From assembly GCA_023475715.1 (NCBI GenBank), contig JAMCVO010000222.1, positions 1 through 6,101 of the forward strand: a DNA stretch of 6,101 nucleotides, read 5' to 3'. Positions within the stretch are counted from its first letter, which is position 1, and every line of letters starts with the position of its first letter. Shown here piece after piece: positions 1-5,954 of this stretch. Under the pieces are notes generated by a model. That model worked only from the letters and a program-made list of their open reading frames with translations. It ran no database searches and had not been told where the DNA came from. Source of the stretch: Actinomycetota bacterium (lineage in GTDB: Bacteria > Actinomycetota > Humimicrobiia > Humimicrobiales > Humimicrobiaceae). Position numbers and translations under genes: made by a program.

Positions 1-1
1 G

Positions 2-625
2 ATGCAAGAAAAGAAAAAAGGAATTGAATTTATTAAAGGTTTGGTTGATTTATGCCATAAATTTGATTCAAAGATGCTCGTTGGCCCGACATATTCGGTA
101 GGCAGGTATCCTGAGCTGATAAAACCCGATAAAAGAAAAAAAGCCTGGGAAAGCTGCGTAAAGAATCTGAAAGCAATTGGAAAATATGCCGGTGAAAAAG
201 GGATAAAAATAGCCATTGAGCCTCTTAACAGATATGAGACTGCATTTTTAAATATGGCTGAAGACGCAGTAAACCTTGTAAAAGAAGTCGATAATTCCAG
301 CATAGGGGTGCAGCTTGATGTTTATCATATGAACATTGAGGAAAAGAATCTTGAAAATGCAATAGTTAGTACCGGAAAATACTTATTCCATATGCATGTT
401 CCGGAACATGATAGAGGAACTCCGGGAACAGGTCATACTGATTGGAATTGAGTTGCAAGAGGTTTAAAAAAAGTATCATTTAAAGAATGTCTTGTTATTG
501 AAAGCTGTGATCCTAAAGTGGGAAGCCCCATAGCAGAGGCAGGTGCAATCTGGAGGACTTATGATTTTGGTCAGGAGGGACTTGCAATTAAGGGGTTTAA
601 GTTTCTAAAAGAAAATTTCATTTAG
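2..625 (+). pseudogene. Sugar-phosphate isomerase/epimerase-like TIM-barrel protein (tagatose/psicose 3-epimerase-like), 5'-partial, interrupted by in-frame TGA
   Basis: This is the C-terminal part of a xylose-isomerase-like TIM-barrel protein of the D-tagatose/D-psicose 3-epimerase type, which interconverts ketoses at C3 using a divalent metal. The N-terminal ~80 residues expected for a family of about 280-290 residues lie left of the window, so the ATG at 2 is probably internal; no ribosome binding site can be seen. Counting from that ATG, metal-site motifs appear in family order: IAIEPLNRYE (E73), LDVYHMN (D106, H109) and HMHVPEHDRG (H132, R138). A TGA at 449-451 follows GHTDWN. The same frame then continues for 57 residues to TAG at 623-625, including the family segment CLVIES, whose Glu (codon 500-502) should be the fourth metal ligand. 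The 149-residue product would lack that ligand, so it is probably inactive unless the TGA is an error or is read through. Family assignment is firm; the sugar substrate is unknown. Confidence 0.8.
449..451 (+). other. In-frame TGA interrupting the epimerase-like gene
   Basis: The TGA falls in a variable position shortly after the conserved G-x-G-H-x-D-W stretch, and coding homology resumes immediately in the same frame (VARGLKKVSF, then CLVIES). One base change from GGA (Gly) or AGA/CGA (Arg) would produce it; no frameshift is needed. No strong hairpin of the bacterial SECIS type follows directly. The other five complete genes contain no in-frame TGA, so a reassigned code is not indicated. 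Confidence 0.75.
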
Positions 626-675
626 AACTGCTTTTAATTTCAAGAATTTTTAAATTTTATTATAAGAAAAATAAT

Positions 676-682
676 AAAGGAG
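676..682 (+). promoter_or_regulatory. Ribosome binding site selecting a TTG start
   Basis: The sequence AAAGGAG ends 6 bases before a TTG at 689-691. It is the only good Shine-Dalgarno match near the start of the dehydrogenase. The resulting N-terminus (MKAALYKGPN) matches the usual beginning of medium-chain dehydrogenases, which supports TTG as the true start. Confidence 0.75.
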
Positions 683-688
683 CCAAGG

Positions 689-1738
689 TTGAAAGCTGCA
701 TTATATAAAGGACCAAACAAAATTGTAATAGGTGAAATTCCAATTCCTGAGCCCAAAGAAAATGAGATCCAGGTTAAAGTTGGTTCAGTAGGAATATGCG
801 GAACTGATATTCATTTATACAAGGGATTTAAAGGCGGTTCATTCACAATTGAAAAGGATGTTGTTTTCGGGCATGAATTTGGCGGTATAATAACAAAATT
901 AGGCTGTGCCGTTCCATCATTTTTTAAGCCTGGCCAAAGGGTTGTTGTAGAACCTAATATTGGCTGCGGTTATTGCAAGACCTGTATTGCAGGTCATTAT
1001 GTGCATTGTGAAAATGGTCAGAGAGTAATAGGTATTCATAGAAATGGTGGATTTGCTGAATACACCACAGCACCTCATGAGAAAGTTTTTGCTATACCTG
1101 ATAACTTTTCATTAAAAGCCGCTTCTGTTTTTGAACCATTTGCAATTTGTGTATATGGCATAGAAAGAGCACCAATTCTTCCGGGCGATATAGTTACTAT
1201 CCTTGGACCAGGTGTAGCAGGACTTCATTTCACGATGCTTTCAAAAGCCTGTGGAGCTTCAAAAGTAATTTTAGCAGGTACTAATCCGGCAAGACTTGCT
1301 CTTGGGAAAAAATTAGGTGCAGATATAATAATAAATGTAAAAGAGCAAAATCTACAGGACGAGATAATGAGGGAAACTGATGGCAGGGGGTCCGATTATG
1401 TTTTTGAATCTGCAGGTGTTCAGGATACATTGTCAAAAATGATAAATATTGCTGCGCAAAGAAGTAAGATATGTGTTTACAGTGTTCCTATCCAAACTAT
1501 TGATAATGTGGATTTTGCAGAATTTCTTATGAGAGATTTGACAATGGTAGCTGCAGCAGGTGCACAAAATACTTTTCCTCAGGCAATAAAAATAGTTTCC
1601 AGCGGTATTATTGACATTGAAAAGGTAATCACACATGCTTTTCCACTTGAAGAAATCGAGCATGCTTTTGAAGTTACAGATAAGAGGCTTGACGGTGTTG
1701 CAAAATCAATTATTGTTGTAAATCCGGATTTGAAATAA
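689..1738 (+). CDS. Zinc-dependent medium-chain alcohol/polyol dehydrogenase (sorbitol/threonine dehydrogenase-like)
   Basis: This cytosolic NAD(P)-dependent oxidoreductase of the zinc medium-chain dehydrogenase superfamily is full length at 349 residues and would oxidise a secondary alcohol or polyol, or do the reverse. The N-terminal GroES-like catalytic domain carries GICGTDIH (catalytic zinc Cys37), GHEFGG (His62, Glu63) and FEP (Glu149). The structural-zinc lobe has four cysteines, C93, C96, C99 and C107. The Rossmann domain has the glycine motif GPGVAG at about 173-178. The end of the second beta strand reads AGTNPAR, without the acidic residue typical of NAD-preferring members, so NADP use is possible. 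The start is TTG with a well placed Shine-Dalgarno. It lies 63 bases after the epimerase-like gene and 77 bases before the first cupin, and may share a sugar or polyol pathway with the former. The exact substrate cannot be told from sequence; sorbitol, threonine and sugar-phosphate dehydrogenases all look alike at this level. Confidence 0.9.
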   Translation: MKAALYKGPNKIVIGEIPIPEPKENEIQVKVGSVGICGTDIHLYKGFKGGSFTIEKDVVFGHEFGGIITKLGCAVPSFFKPGQRVVVEPNIGCGYCKTCIAGHYVHCENGQRVIGIHRNGGFAEYTTAPHEKVFAIPDNFSLKAASVFEPFAICVYGIERAPILPGDIVTILGPGVAGLHFTMLSKACGASKVILAGTNPARLALGKKLGADIIINVKEQNLQDEIMRETDGRGSDYVFESAGVQDTLSKMINIAAQRSKICVYSVPIQTIDNVDFAEFLMRDLTMVAAAGAQNTFPQAIKIVSSGIIDIEKVITHAFPLEEIEHAFEVTDKRLDGVAKSIIVVNPDLK

Positions 1739-1800
1739 TAAAACAAAATTTAAAGTTTTTAAAATATCTAAGTTTTATATTTTTATAAATTTAATCAAAT

Positions 1801-1808
1801 AGAGGAGG
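1801..1808 (+). promoter_or_regulatory. Strong ribosome binding site of the first cupin
   Basis: AGAGGAGG lies 7 bases upstream of the ATG at 1816 and is close to the full anti-Shine-Dalgarno complement. It is preceded by about 60 bases of nearly pure A/T after the dehydrogenase stop, in which I see no convincing terminator hairpin. Confidence 0.7.
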
Positions 1809-1815
1809 AAATCAA

Positions 1816-2298
1816 ATGAACAATAAAAAAAGACCTGCAGGATTACCGGATTGGGCTGGGGTTCATCCCTTTACGCCTGATAAGAAAAAATCAACGATAC
1901 TTGATCCTAAAAATGATGTAATAACAGTATATGGATCAGGCAGAGAAAAGATTTCGCCAAGGATTTTTGCGAGTACGGATAAAATCCTCATGTCCTCATG
2001 GACAGTTCCAGCCGGGCAAACCTTCCAGCCACCGGATATTCATTCGGGAGACGAACCTTATTATGTGCTGAAAGGCAGGCCAACCATTTTTAATCCTGAG
2101 ACTGGTCAATGCATACAGGCAAAAGAGGGAGATGCAATACTTATCCCTGCAAAAACCTGGCACAGTGTTTTTAATTTTACTACAGAAGAAGTTGTTATTG
2201 TCGCAATAATTGAAGGTCCGATGTGGGATGAAAGTGATATTGAATTAGTTTCCAGTTTTAAGTTAAAAACAATTAAATACAAAGGTGACGAGTCATAA
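1816..2298 (+). CDS. Small single-domain cupin protein (first of a pair)
   Basis: This 160-residue protein has one cupin beta-barrel and no signal peptide or membrane segment. Cupin motif 1 is IHSGDEPYYVLKG (H76, D79, E80, G87), and motif 2 is GDAILIPAKTWHSVFNF (G105, P111, H116, N120). In place of the classical HxHxxxE arrangement it reads H-x-G-D-E, so a bound metal would be held by H76, E80 and H116, with the second histidine replaced by glycine. Cupins of this size include sugar isomerases, dioxygenases, lyases and ligand-binding proteins, and the sequence does not decide among them. The next gene is a shorter cupin with the same H-x-G-D-E signature and a parallel layout, which suggests an ancient tandem duplication. 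It probably begins the transcription unit that leads to the MttB-like gene. Function is unknown beyond the fold. Confidence 0.85.
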   Translation: MNNKKRPAGLPDWAGVHPFTPDKKKSTILDPKNDVITVYGSGREKISPRIFASTDKILMSSWTVPAGQTFQPPDIHSGDEPYYVLKGRPTIFNPETGQCIQAKEGDAILIPAKTWHSVFNFTTEEVVIVAIIEGPMWDESDIELVSSFKLKTIKYKGDES

Positions 2299-2369
2299 TC
2301 AGCATATAAGCTTATTTATTATTGCAAGGATGAATAATTCATATCAAATAATAAAAAATTATAAAATTT

Positions 2370-2375
2370 AGGAGG
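2370..2375 (+). promoter_or_regulatory. Ribosome binding site selecting a GTG start
   Basis: AGGAGG lies only 4 bases before a GTG at 2380-2382. The next ATG in frame (Met25 of the product) has no comparable site and would remove part of the region that aligns with the preceding cupin. GTG is therefore the preferred start, although the spacing is on the short side. Confidence 0.65.
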
Positions 2376-2379
2376 AATT

Positions 2380-2802
2380 GTGAAAACTATTAATGATTTT
2401 ATAGGAAATTGGCCATTAGACACTGAGGATGCAAGAAAAGAAAAAAGACATATGCATATTCCGCCAGAGAAAGCGTTAACCGTTATACATGGCAATGAGC
2501 ATGAAACCAAAGTGACATTATTTATCAGTAATAAAAGATGTCATCTTGGAAAAATTGAAATATGTCCGGGAAAGAATACAGATCCCGAGACCCATAAAGG
2601 TGATGAGATCTTTATGGTATTAAAAGGCAGAATTCAAATCGTAGTTTTAAGTGAACTTGAAAATGAAAAAGCAGTATCAAGAAAAGCTTATGAGATTGAT
2701 GAAGGTGGTAGATTTCTTATACCTGAAGGATGCAAGCACCAGTATTTTAATCTTGGATTAGGAATGGCAGAATTACTGTTTACCATAGCTCCGGGTTTGT
2801 AA
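2380..2802 (+). CDS. Small single-domain cupin protein (second of a pair)
   Basis: This 140-residue cytosolic cupin starts at GTG. Motif 1 is THKGDEIFMVLKG (H72, D75, E76, G83), and motif 2 is GGRFLIPEGCKHQYFNLG (P115, H120, N124). As in the preceding cupin, the second histidine of the classical motif is glycine. The two proteins also align upstream of motif 1: a TV-[YI]-x-G segment, then a strand ending in P-x-G before the metal-site histidine. This supports paralogy. It sits 81 bases after the first cupin and only 6 bases before the M81 gene, so it is very likely co-transcribed with the M81 and MttB-like genes. The two cupins could form a heteromer or act on successive intermediates; the sequence does not show which. 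Enzymatic activity is not established. Confidence 0.83.
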   Translation: MKTINDFIGNWPLDTEDARKEKRHMHIPPEKALTVIHGNEHETKVTLFISNKRCHLGKIEICPGKNTDPETHKGDEIFMVLKGRIQIVVLSELENEKAVSRKAYEIDEGGRFLIPEGCKHQYFNLGLGMAELLFTIAPGL

Positions 2803-2808
2803 AATAAG

Positions 2809-4356
2809 ATGGCAAATAAAAAATTAAGGATAGCCTTTGGGCAGATATGGCAGGAGCAGAATACTTTTTGCCCTATAAAAACAAACATTTCTGATTTCAA
2901 GCAAAATGGGCTTTTCTTCGGTAAAGAGATAATAGATAGATTTACCGGTATTAATGAAATAGGCGGTTTTATAAAAGCTGCTCAGGATTTTAAAAATTCT
3001 GATGTGGAACTTATTCCAACCGTAAGAGTATGGGCGTGGCCTAAAGGAAATGTTACAAAAGCAGCTTATAAAGAAATAAAAAAATGGCTTATAAGTTATT
3101 TAAAGAAGAGCATTCCAATCGATGGTGTTCTGCTTTCACTGCATGGATCTATGGTATCAGATGAGGTATTTGATGTTGAAGGCGATATTTTAGAGACTAT
3201 CCATAATGAATTATCTGAAAATCTTCCAATAGCAATCTCACTTGACCTGCATGCGAATATAACGGAAAAAATGTTGAAAAATACTGTTTTTATTGAAGGT
3301 TATCATACCTGCCCCCATTTGGATTTATTCAGAACAGGTTATAAAACAGCTGAAGTTTTTATTAACATTCTGTGTGGTAAATTCAACCCTGAAAGAGGAT
3401 TTGTAAAAATTCCTATGGTCACACCCGCAAGGCTTCATAATACTAATAAAGGGCCATTTAAAAAAGTATTTGATTATCTGGAAAAGATTGAAGAAGACAA
3501 AAATGTAATAAGTACATCTTTTTTTTCTGTTCAACCATGGCTGGATGTACCTGAATTGGGCTGGAGCACCCTGGTTTATTTTCAGCCTGACTCCAATAAT
3601 CTAAAAGAGGGTAATGGCAATGGTCAGATAAATAATGCACAAAAATACGCGGAAAAAATATCGGATTTAGCATGGAAGTTACGAAGAGAATTCTTCATTA
3701 AAGAAACCTCCCCGGCTATTGCAATCCAAAAAGCTTCAAAAATGGAAAAGGGCTTGATGGTAATTTCTGATTCCGATTCAACATTATCCGGTGGTACTGG
3801 TGATAATACCTGTATTCTTTCTGAATTGATAAAACAAAATATCAAGTTTCCTGCACTTTTAACAGTTGTAGATAAGGAAGTTATTAAACAAGCTTTAAAA
3901 GCTGGAGCAGGGGGAATTATTACCTGTAAAATAGGTGCAAAAACAGATAAAATTTTTAGTAAACCTTTAAAAATAACCGCCAGGGTAAAAAATATTACTG
4001 AAGGTAAATTTATAATAGAGGGACATGTGGGTAAAAATTATGTGAATATGGGTAAAGTTGCGGTTTTGGAAATTGGATCAATTACAATACTTGTAAGTGA
4101 GAAGATAGGTCCTGTATTCGAGCTTAATGTTTTTAGAAATGCCGGACTGGAGCCCGGAAATTTCAGAGTAGTAGTCGTGAAATCACCTGTCGGGTTTAGA
4201 GATGCATATGAACCCATAGCTGATGAAATTGTACTTGCAGATTGTCCGGGCCTAACTTCTTCTAATTTAAATATCTTTACCTTCAAAAATATACCACACC
4301 CGATTTTCCCCTTAGACAAAATAAGCAATTGGAGAAATAAAAATGGGCAGGCTTAA
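2809..4356 (+). CDS. M81 family metallopeptidase-like protein (MlrC/microcystinase C family, DUF1485)
   Basis: This 515-residue protein has the two-part architecture of the M81/MlrC family. MlrC, the characterised member, is a zinc hydrolase that cleaves peptide bonds in microcystin breakdown; most members act on unknown compounds. The N-terminal domain shows GQIWQEQNTF (11-20), LLSLHGSMV (108-116), SLDLHAN (144-150) and GYHTCPHLDLFRTG (164-177); the acidic and histidine residues in these motifs are the likely metal site. The C-terminal domain begins near DSDSTLSGGTGDNT (321-334) and ends with KSPVGFRDAYEPIADE (458-473) and HPIFPLD (497-503), all typical of the family. There is no signal peptide, so it is probably cytosolic. 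The start lies 6 bases after the preceding stop without a clear Shine-Dalgarno, which suggests translational coupling. The end overlaps the MttB-like gene by 14 bases. A microcystin substrate is not implied; an amide or peptide-like bond in a small metabolite is the more cautious guess. Confidence 0.9.
   Translation: MANKKLRIAFGQIWQEQNTFCPIKTNISDFKQNGLFFGKEIIDRFTGINEIGGFIKAAQDFKNSDVELIPTVRVWAWPKGNVTKAAYKEIKKWLISYLKKSIPIDGVLLSLHGSMVSDEVFDVEGDILETIHNELSENLPIAISLDLHANITEKMLKNTVFIEGYHTCPHLDLFRTGYKTAEVFINILCGKFNPERGFVKIPMVTPARLHNTNKGPFKKVFDYLEKIEEDKNVISTSFFSVQPWLDVPELGWSTLVYFQPDSNNLKEGNGNGQINNAQKYAEKISDLAWKLRREFFIKETSPAIAIQKASKMEKGLMVISDSDSTLSGGTGDNTCILSELIKQNIKFPALLTVVDKEVIKQALKAGAGGIITCKIGAKTDKIFSKPLKITARVKNITEGKFIIEGHVGKNYVNMGKVAVLEIGSITILVSEKIGPVFELNVFRNAGLEPGNFRVVVVKSPVGFRDAYEPIADEIVLADCPGLTSSNLNIFTFKNIPHPIFPLDKISNWRNKNGQA
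4331..4334 (+). promoter_or_regulatory. Ribosome binding site of the MttB-like gene, inside the M81 gene
   Basis: GGAG lies 8 bases before the ATG at 4343 and within the last codons of the M81 gene. It supports the start that gives a 14-base overlap. The N-terminus it produces has the family's typical opening helix (LTAEEIELIHNNSIKIL). Confidence 0.6.
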
Positions 4357-5797
4357 TGGATTGATAGAATTTTTAACTGCTGAAGAAATTGAATTAATTC
4401 ATAATAACAGCATAAAAATATTATCAGAGATTGGGTTTTATATTCCTAATGAGCTCATACTTGACCTGCTGGGAAAAAATAATTGTGAAGTTGATTATAA
4501 GAGTAAAATTGTAAAAGCTAACCCCTTCCTTATTGAAAAAGCATTAAATGAAATACCAAAAGAATTCAGCTCTATCCCTTATATTGAAGAAAATAAGATT
4601 TCATTTAATGATGGTAATTTAAAACTTACCATGGATACGACTCCGGATATAATAGAACTGACTTTCAATAAAAAAAGAAGAGGAACATTGGAAGATACTT
4701 TAAAGGGTATTGTGTTGGGCAATTATTTGAAAAACATAAACACAGTTTCGGCATACTGTTTACCGGAAGATGTTCCTGCAAAATGTGCCGATGTTGTTTG
4801 TTATAAGAATCTTTTTACTTATTCAAAAAAACCTGTTGCTACCTGGACATATTCAGCGAATTCGGCTAAATATATTATAGAAATGGCTAAAGTTTTAGCA
4901 GGAGGTGAGGATGAATTAAAAAGAAAAAAACCTATAACTTATTTTGCGGAATCAATAAGCCCATTAAAATTTTCACCTCATACTCTTGAAATAATGATTG
5001 AATATTCCAAATATGAGCAGCCCATATTTTTAGGACCCATGGTAACGGCAGGAGGTTCAGGACCCGTAACCCTGGCAGGAACTATTTCCCTGCAGAATGC
5101 CGAAGTTTTAATGGGAATTGTTATTATTTATCTTTTAAATCCCAAACAACCAATAGCACACGCCAGTGTTTGCCATATTCTTGACATGAAGACTGGTATT
5201 TGTTCATATGGCTCACCGGAACAGACTCTCCTTTCAGCAGGAGTGACACAATTAGCAAGAAAATATGGACTTTCATGCTGCTGCAATATTCATATCTCCG
5301 ATTCCAATTGTTGTGATTTTCAGCGAGGGTATGAAGCTGCAGTAAGTGCAGCATTTGGAATTGCTGCAGGTGCTGAAATGCTTTCAATATACGGTTATGG
5401 ACCGGTTGGCGCTGTGGGATCAGGCGTGGGCTTAAGTCTTGAGCAAATGCTTATTGATGATGAAGGACTTTCTTACCTGTCAAGGATCAGGAAAGGTTTT
5501 GAAGTAAGTGAGGATACCTTGGCTTATGATGTAATTAGAAAAGTAGGAGTTGGCGGCAATTTTATACAGGAAGAACATACGTTTAAAAATTTTAAAAAGG
5601 AGCAGTGGAACTGGGATTTATTTTTAAGGCAAAATTATAATATATGGCAGGAGAGAGGGAGTAAGGACATATTAAGCAGGGCAAAACAAAAATTGGAAAG
5701 GATATTATCAGAAAATTTTCCGCCTGAGCCAGTTATAGATTCAAGTAAATTAAAAGCTATAAAAGAAATTGGAGAAGCAGCTGTAAAAAATTTATAA
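4343..5797 (+). CDS. Trimethylamine methyltransferase (MttB) superfamily protein, non-pyrrolysine type
   Basis: This 484-residue cytosolic TIM-barrel protein belongs to the MttB superfamily, whose members move a methyl group from a methylated amine to the cobalt of a corrinoid protein. Family features are the N-terminal helix LTAEEIELIHNNSIKIL, the central GSGPVTLAGTISLQNAEVL region (239-256), NPKQPIAH (266-273), the segment SDSNCCDFQRGYEAA (319-333) and the C-terminal WQERGSKDILSRAKQKLE (435-452). The frame has no internal TAG, so it is not a pyrrolysine enzyme like archaeal trimethylamine MttB. It falls with the larger non-pyrrolysine group, which includes the glycine betaine methyltransferase MtgB. 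Five cysteines cluster at C312-C314 and C323-C324, next to the normally conserved SD-x-x-x-D-x-Q segment. Neither a corrinoid protein nor a second methyltransferase is encoded in the window. The start is fixed by a GGAG site and the 14-base overlap with the M81 gene. Substrate unknown; a quaternary amine is the default guess. Confidence 0.88.
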   Translation: MGRLNGLIEFLTAEEIELIHNNSIKILSEIGFYIPNELILDLLGKNNCEVDYKSKIVKANPFLIEKALNEIPKEFSSIPYIEENKISFNDGNLKLTMDTTPDIIELTFNKKRRGTLEDTLKGIVLGNYLKNINTVSAYCLPEDVPAKCADVVCYKNLFTYSKKPVATWTYSANSAKYIIEMAKVLAGGEDELKRKKPITYFAESISPLKFSPHTLEIMIEYSKYEQPIFLGPMVTAGGSGPVTLAGTISLQNAEVLMGIVIIYLLNPKQPIAHASVCHILDMKTGICSYGSPEQTLLSAGVTQLARKYGLSCCCNIHISDSNCCDFQRGYEAAVSAAFGIAAGAEMLSIYGYGPVGAVGSGVGLSLEQMLIDDEGLSYLSRIRKGFEVSEDTLAYDVIRKVGVGGNFIQEEHTFKNFKKEQWNWDLFLRQNYNIWQERGSKDILSRAKQKLERILSENFPPEPVIDSSKLKAIKEIGEAAVKNL

Positions 5798-5820
5798 AAT
5801 TTAGACTTTGGGCTTTTAAG

Positions 5821-5841
5821 GTTAAATTGAATACTAAAGTA
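5821..5841 (+). repeat. Repeat copy 1 (direct)
   Basis: This copy matches 6081-6101 at 19 of 21 positions, and the last 16 bases (attgaatactaaagta) are identical. It lies between the MttB-like stop and the ribosome binding site of the short ORF. Confidence 0.65.
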
Positions 5842-5854
5842 GAAAGGAATTTTA

Positions 5855-5920
5855 ATGTCTGTAAAATTTGAAGATAGATCGTGGGTAGAAAATAGCCTCC
5901 CGTTTTTATTATATACTTAG
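5855..5920 (+). pseudogene. 21-codon ORF with good ribosome binding site; possible truncated gene start
   Basis: An ATG at 5855 follows AAAGGA (5843-5848) at 6 bases and opens a frame of 21 codons (MSVKFEDRSW, then VENSLPFLLYT) ending in TAG at 5918-5920. The stop lies inside the inverted repeat copy at 5914-5932. This could be the 5' end of a larger gene cut off by a rearrangement, a short leader peptide, or an assembly join. I do not recognise the peptide. It may also simply be noncoding. Confidence 0.3.
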
Positions 5921-5932
5921 ATTCAATAAAAC
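5914..5932 (-). repeat. Repeat copy 2 (inverted)
   Basis: Read on the - strand this copy matches 6081-6101 apart from two single-base gaps. The core attcaataaaactgc (5921-5935) is the exact reverse complement of 6078-6092. Together with copy 3 it forms a pair of inverted arms flanking about 150 bases. Confidence 0.65.
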
Positions 5933-5941
5933 TGCTGCAGC

Positions 5942-5948
5942 AAGGAGA
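5942..5948 (+). promoter_or_regulatory. Ribosome binding site of the right-edge partial gene
   Basis: AAGGAGA lies 6 bases before the ATG at 5955. It is the main evidence, together with the open frame to the window edge, that a real gene starts here. Confidence 0.6.
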
Positions 5949-5954
5949 AAATCT

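Noticed and set aside
449..451. Reassigned genetic code (TGA as Gly or Trp)
   Set aside because: Five complete genes with many Gly and Trp codons contain no in-frame TGA, so a single case does not support a changed code.
449..500. Selenocysteine insertion at the TGA
   Set aside because: The position is not a Cys site in this family, and the following bases are A/T-rich with no stable hairpin of the bacterial SECIS type near the TGA.
626..688. Promoter with a TATAAG -10 near 661
   Set aside because: The -35 match is poor, the leader would almost touch the ribosome binding site, and such hexamers are expected by chance in this A/T-rich gap.
1739..1800. Terminator between the dehydrogenase and the first cupin
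   Set aside because: The gap is A/T-rich but has no GC stem followed by a T run, so no intrinsic terminator can be supported.
2306..2342. Palindromes ataagcttat (2306-2315) and atgaat-a-attcat (2330-2342) as operators
   Set aside because: Both are short and A/T-rich and occur once each; without a regulator gene or repeat they are not above chance.
2809..4356. Naming the M81 gene mlrC (microcystin degradation)
   Set aside because: The family is broad, and the neighbours do not resemble an mlr cluster.
4343..5797. Pyrrolysine-containing MttB
   Set aside because: The frame is open over its full length and has no internal TAG.
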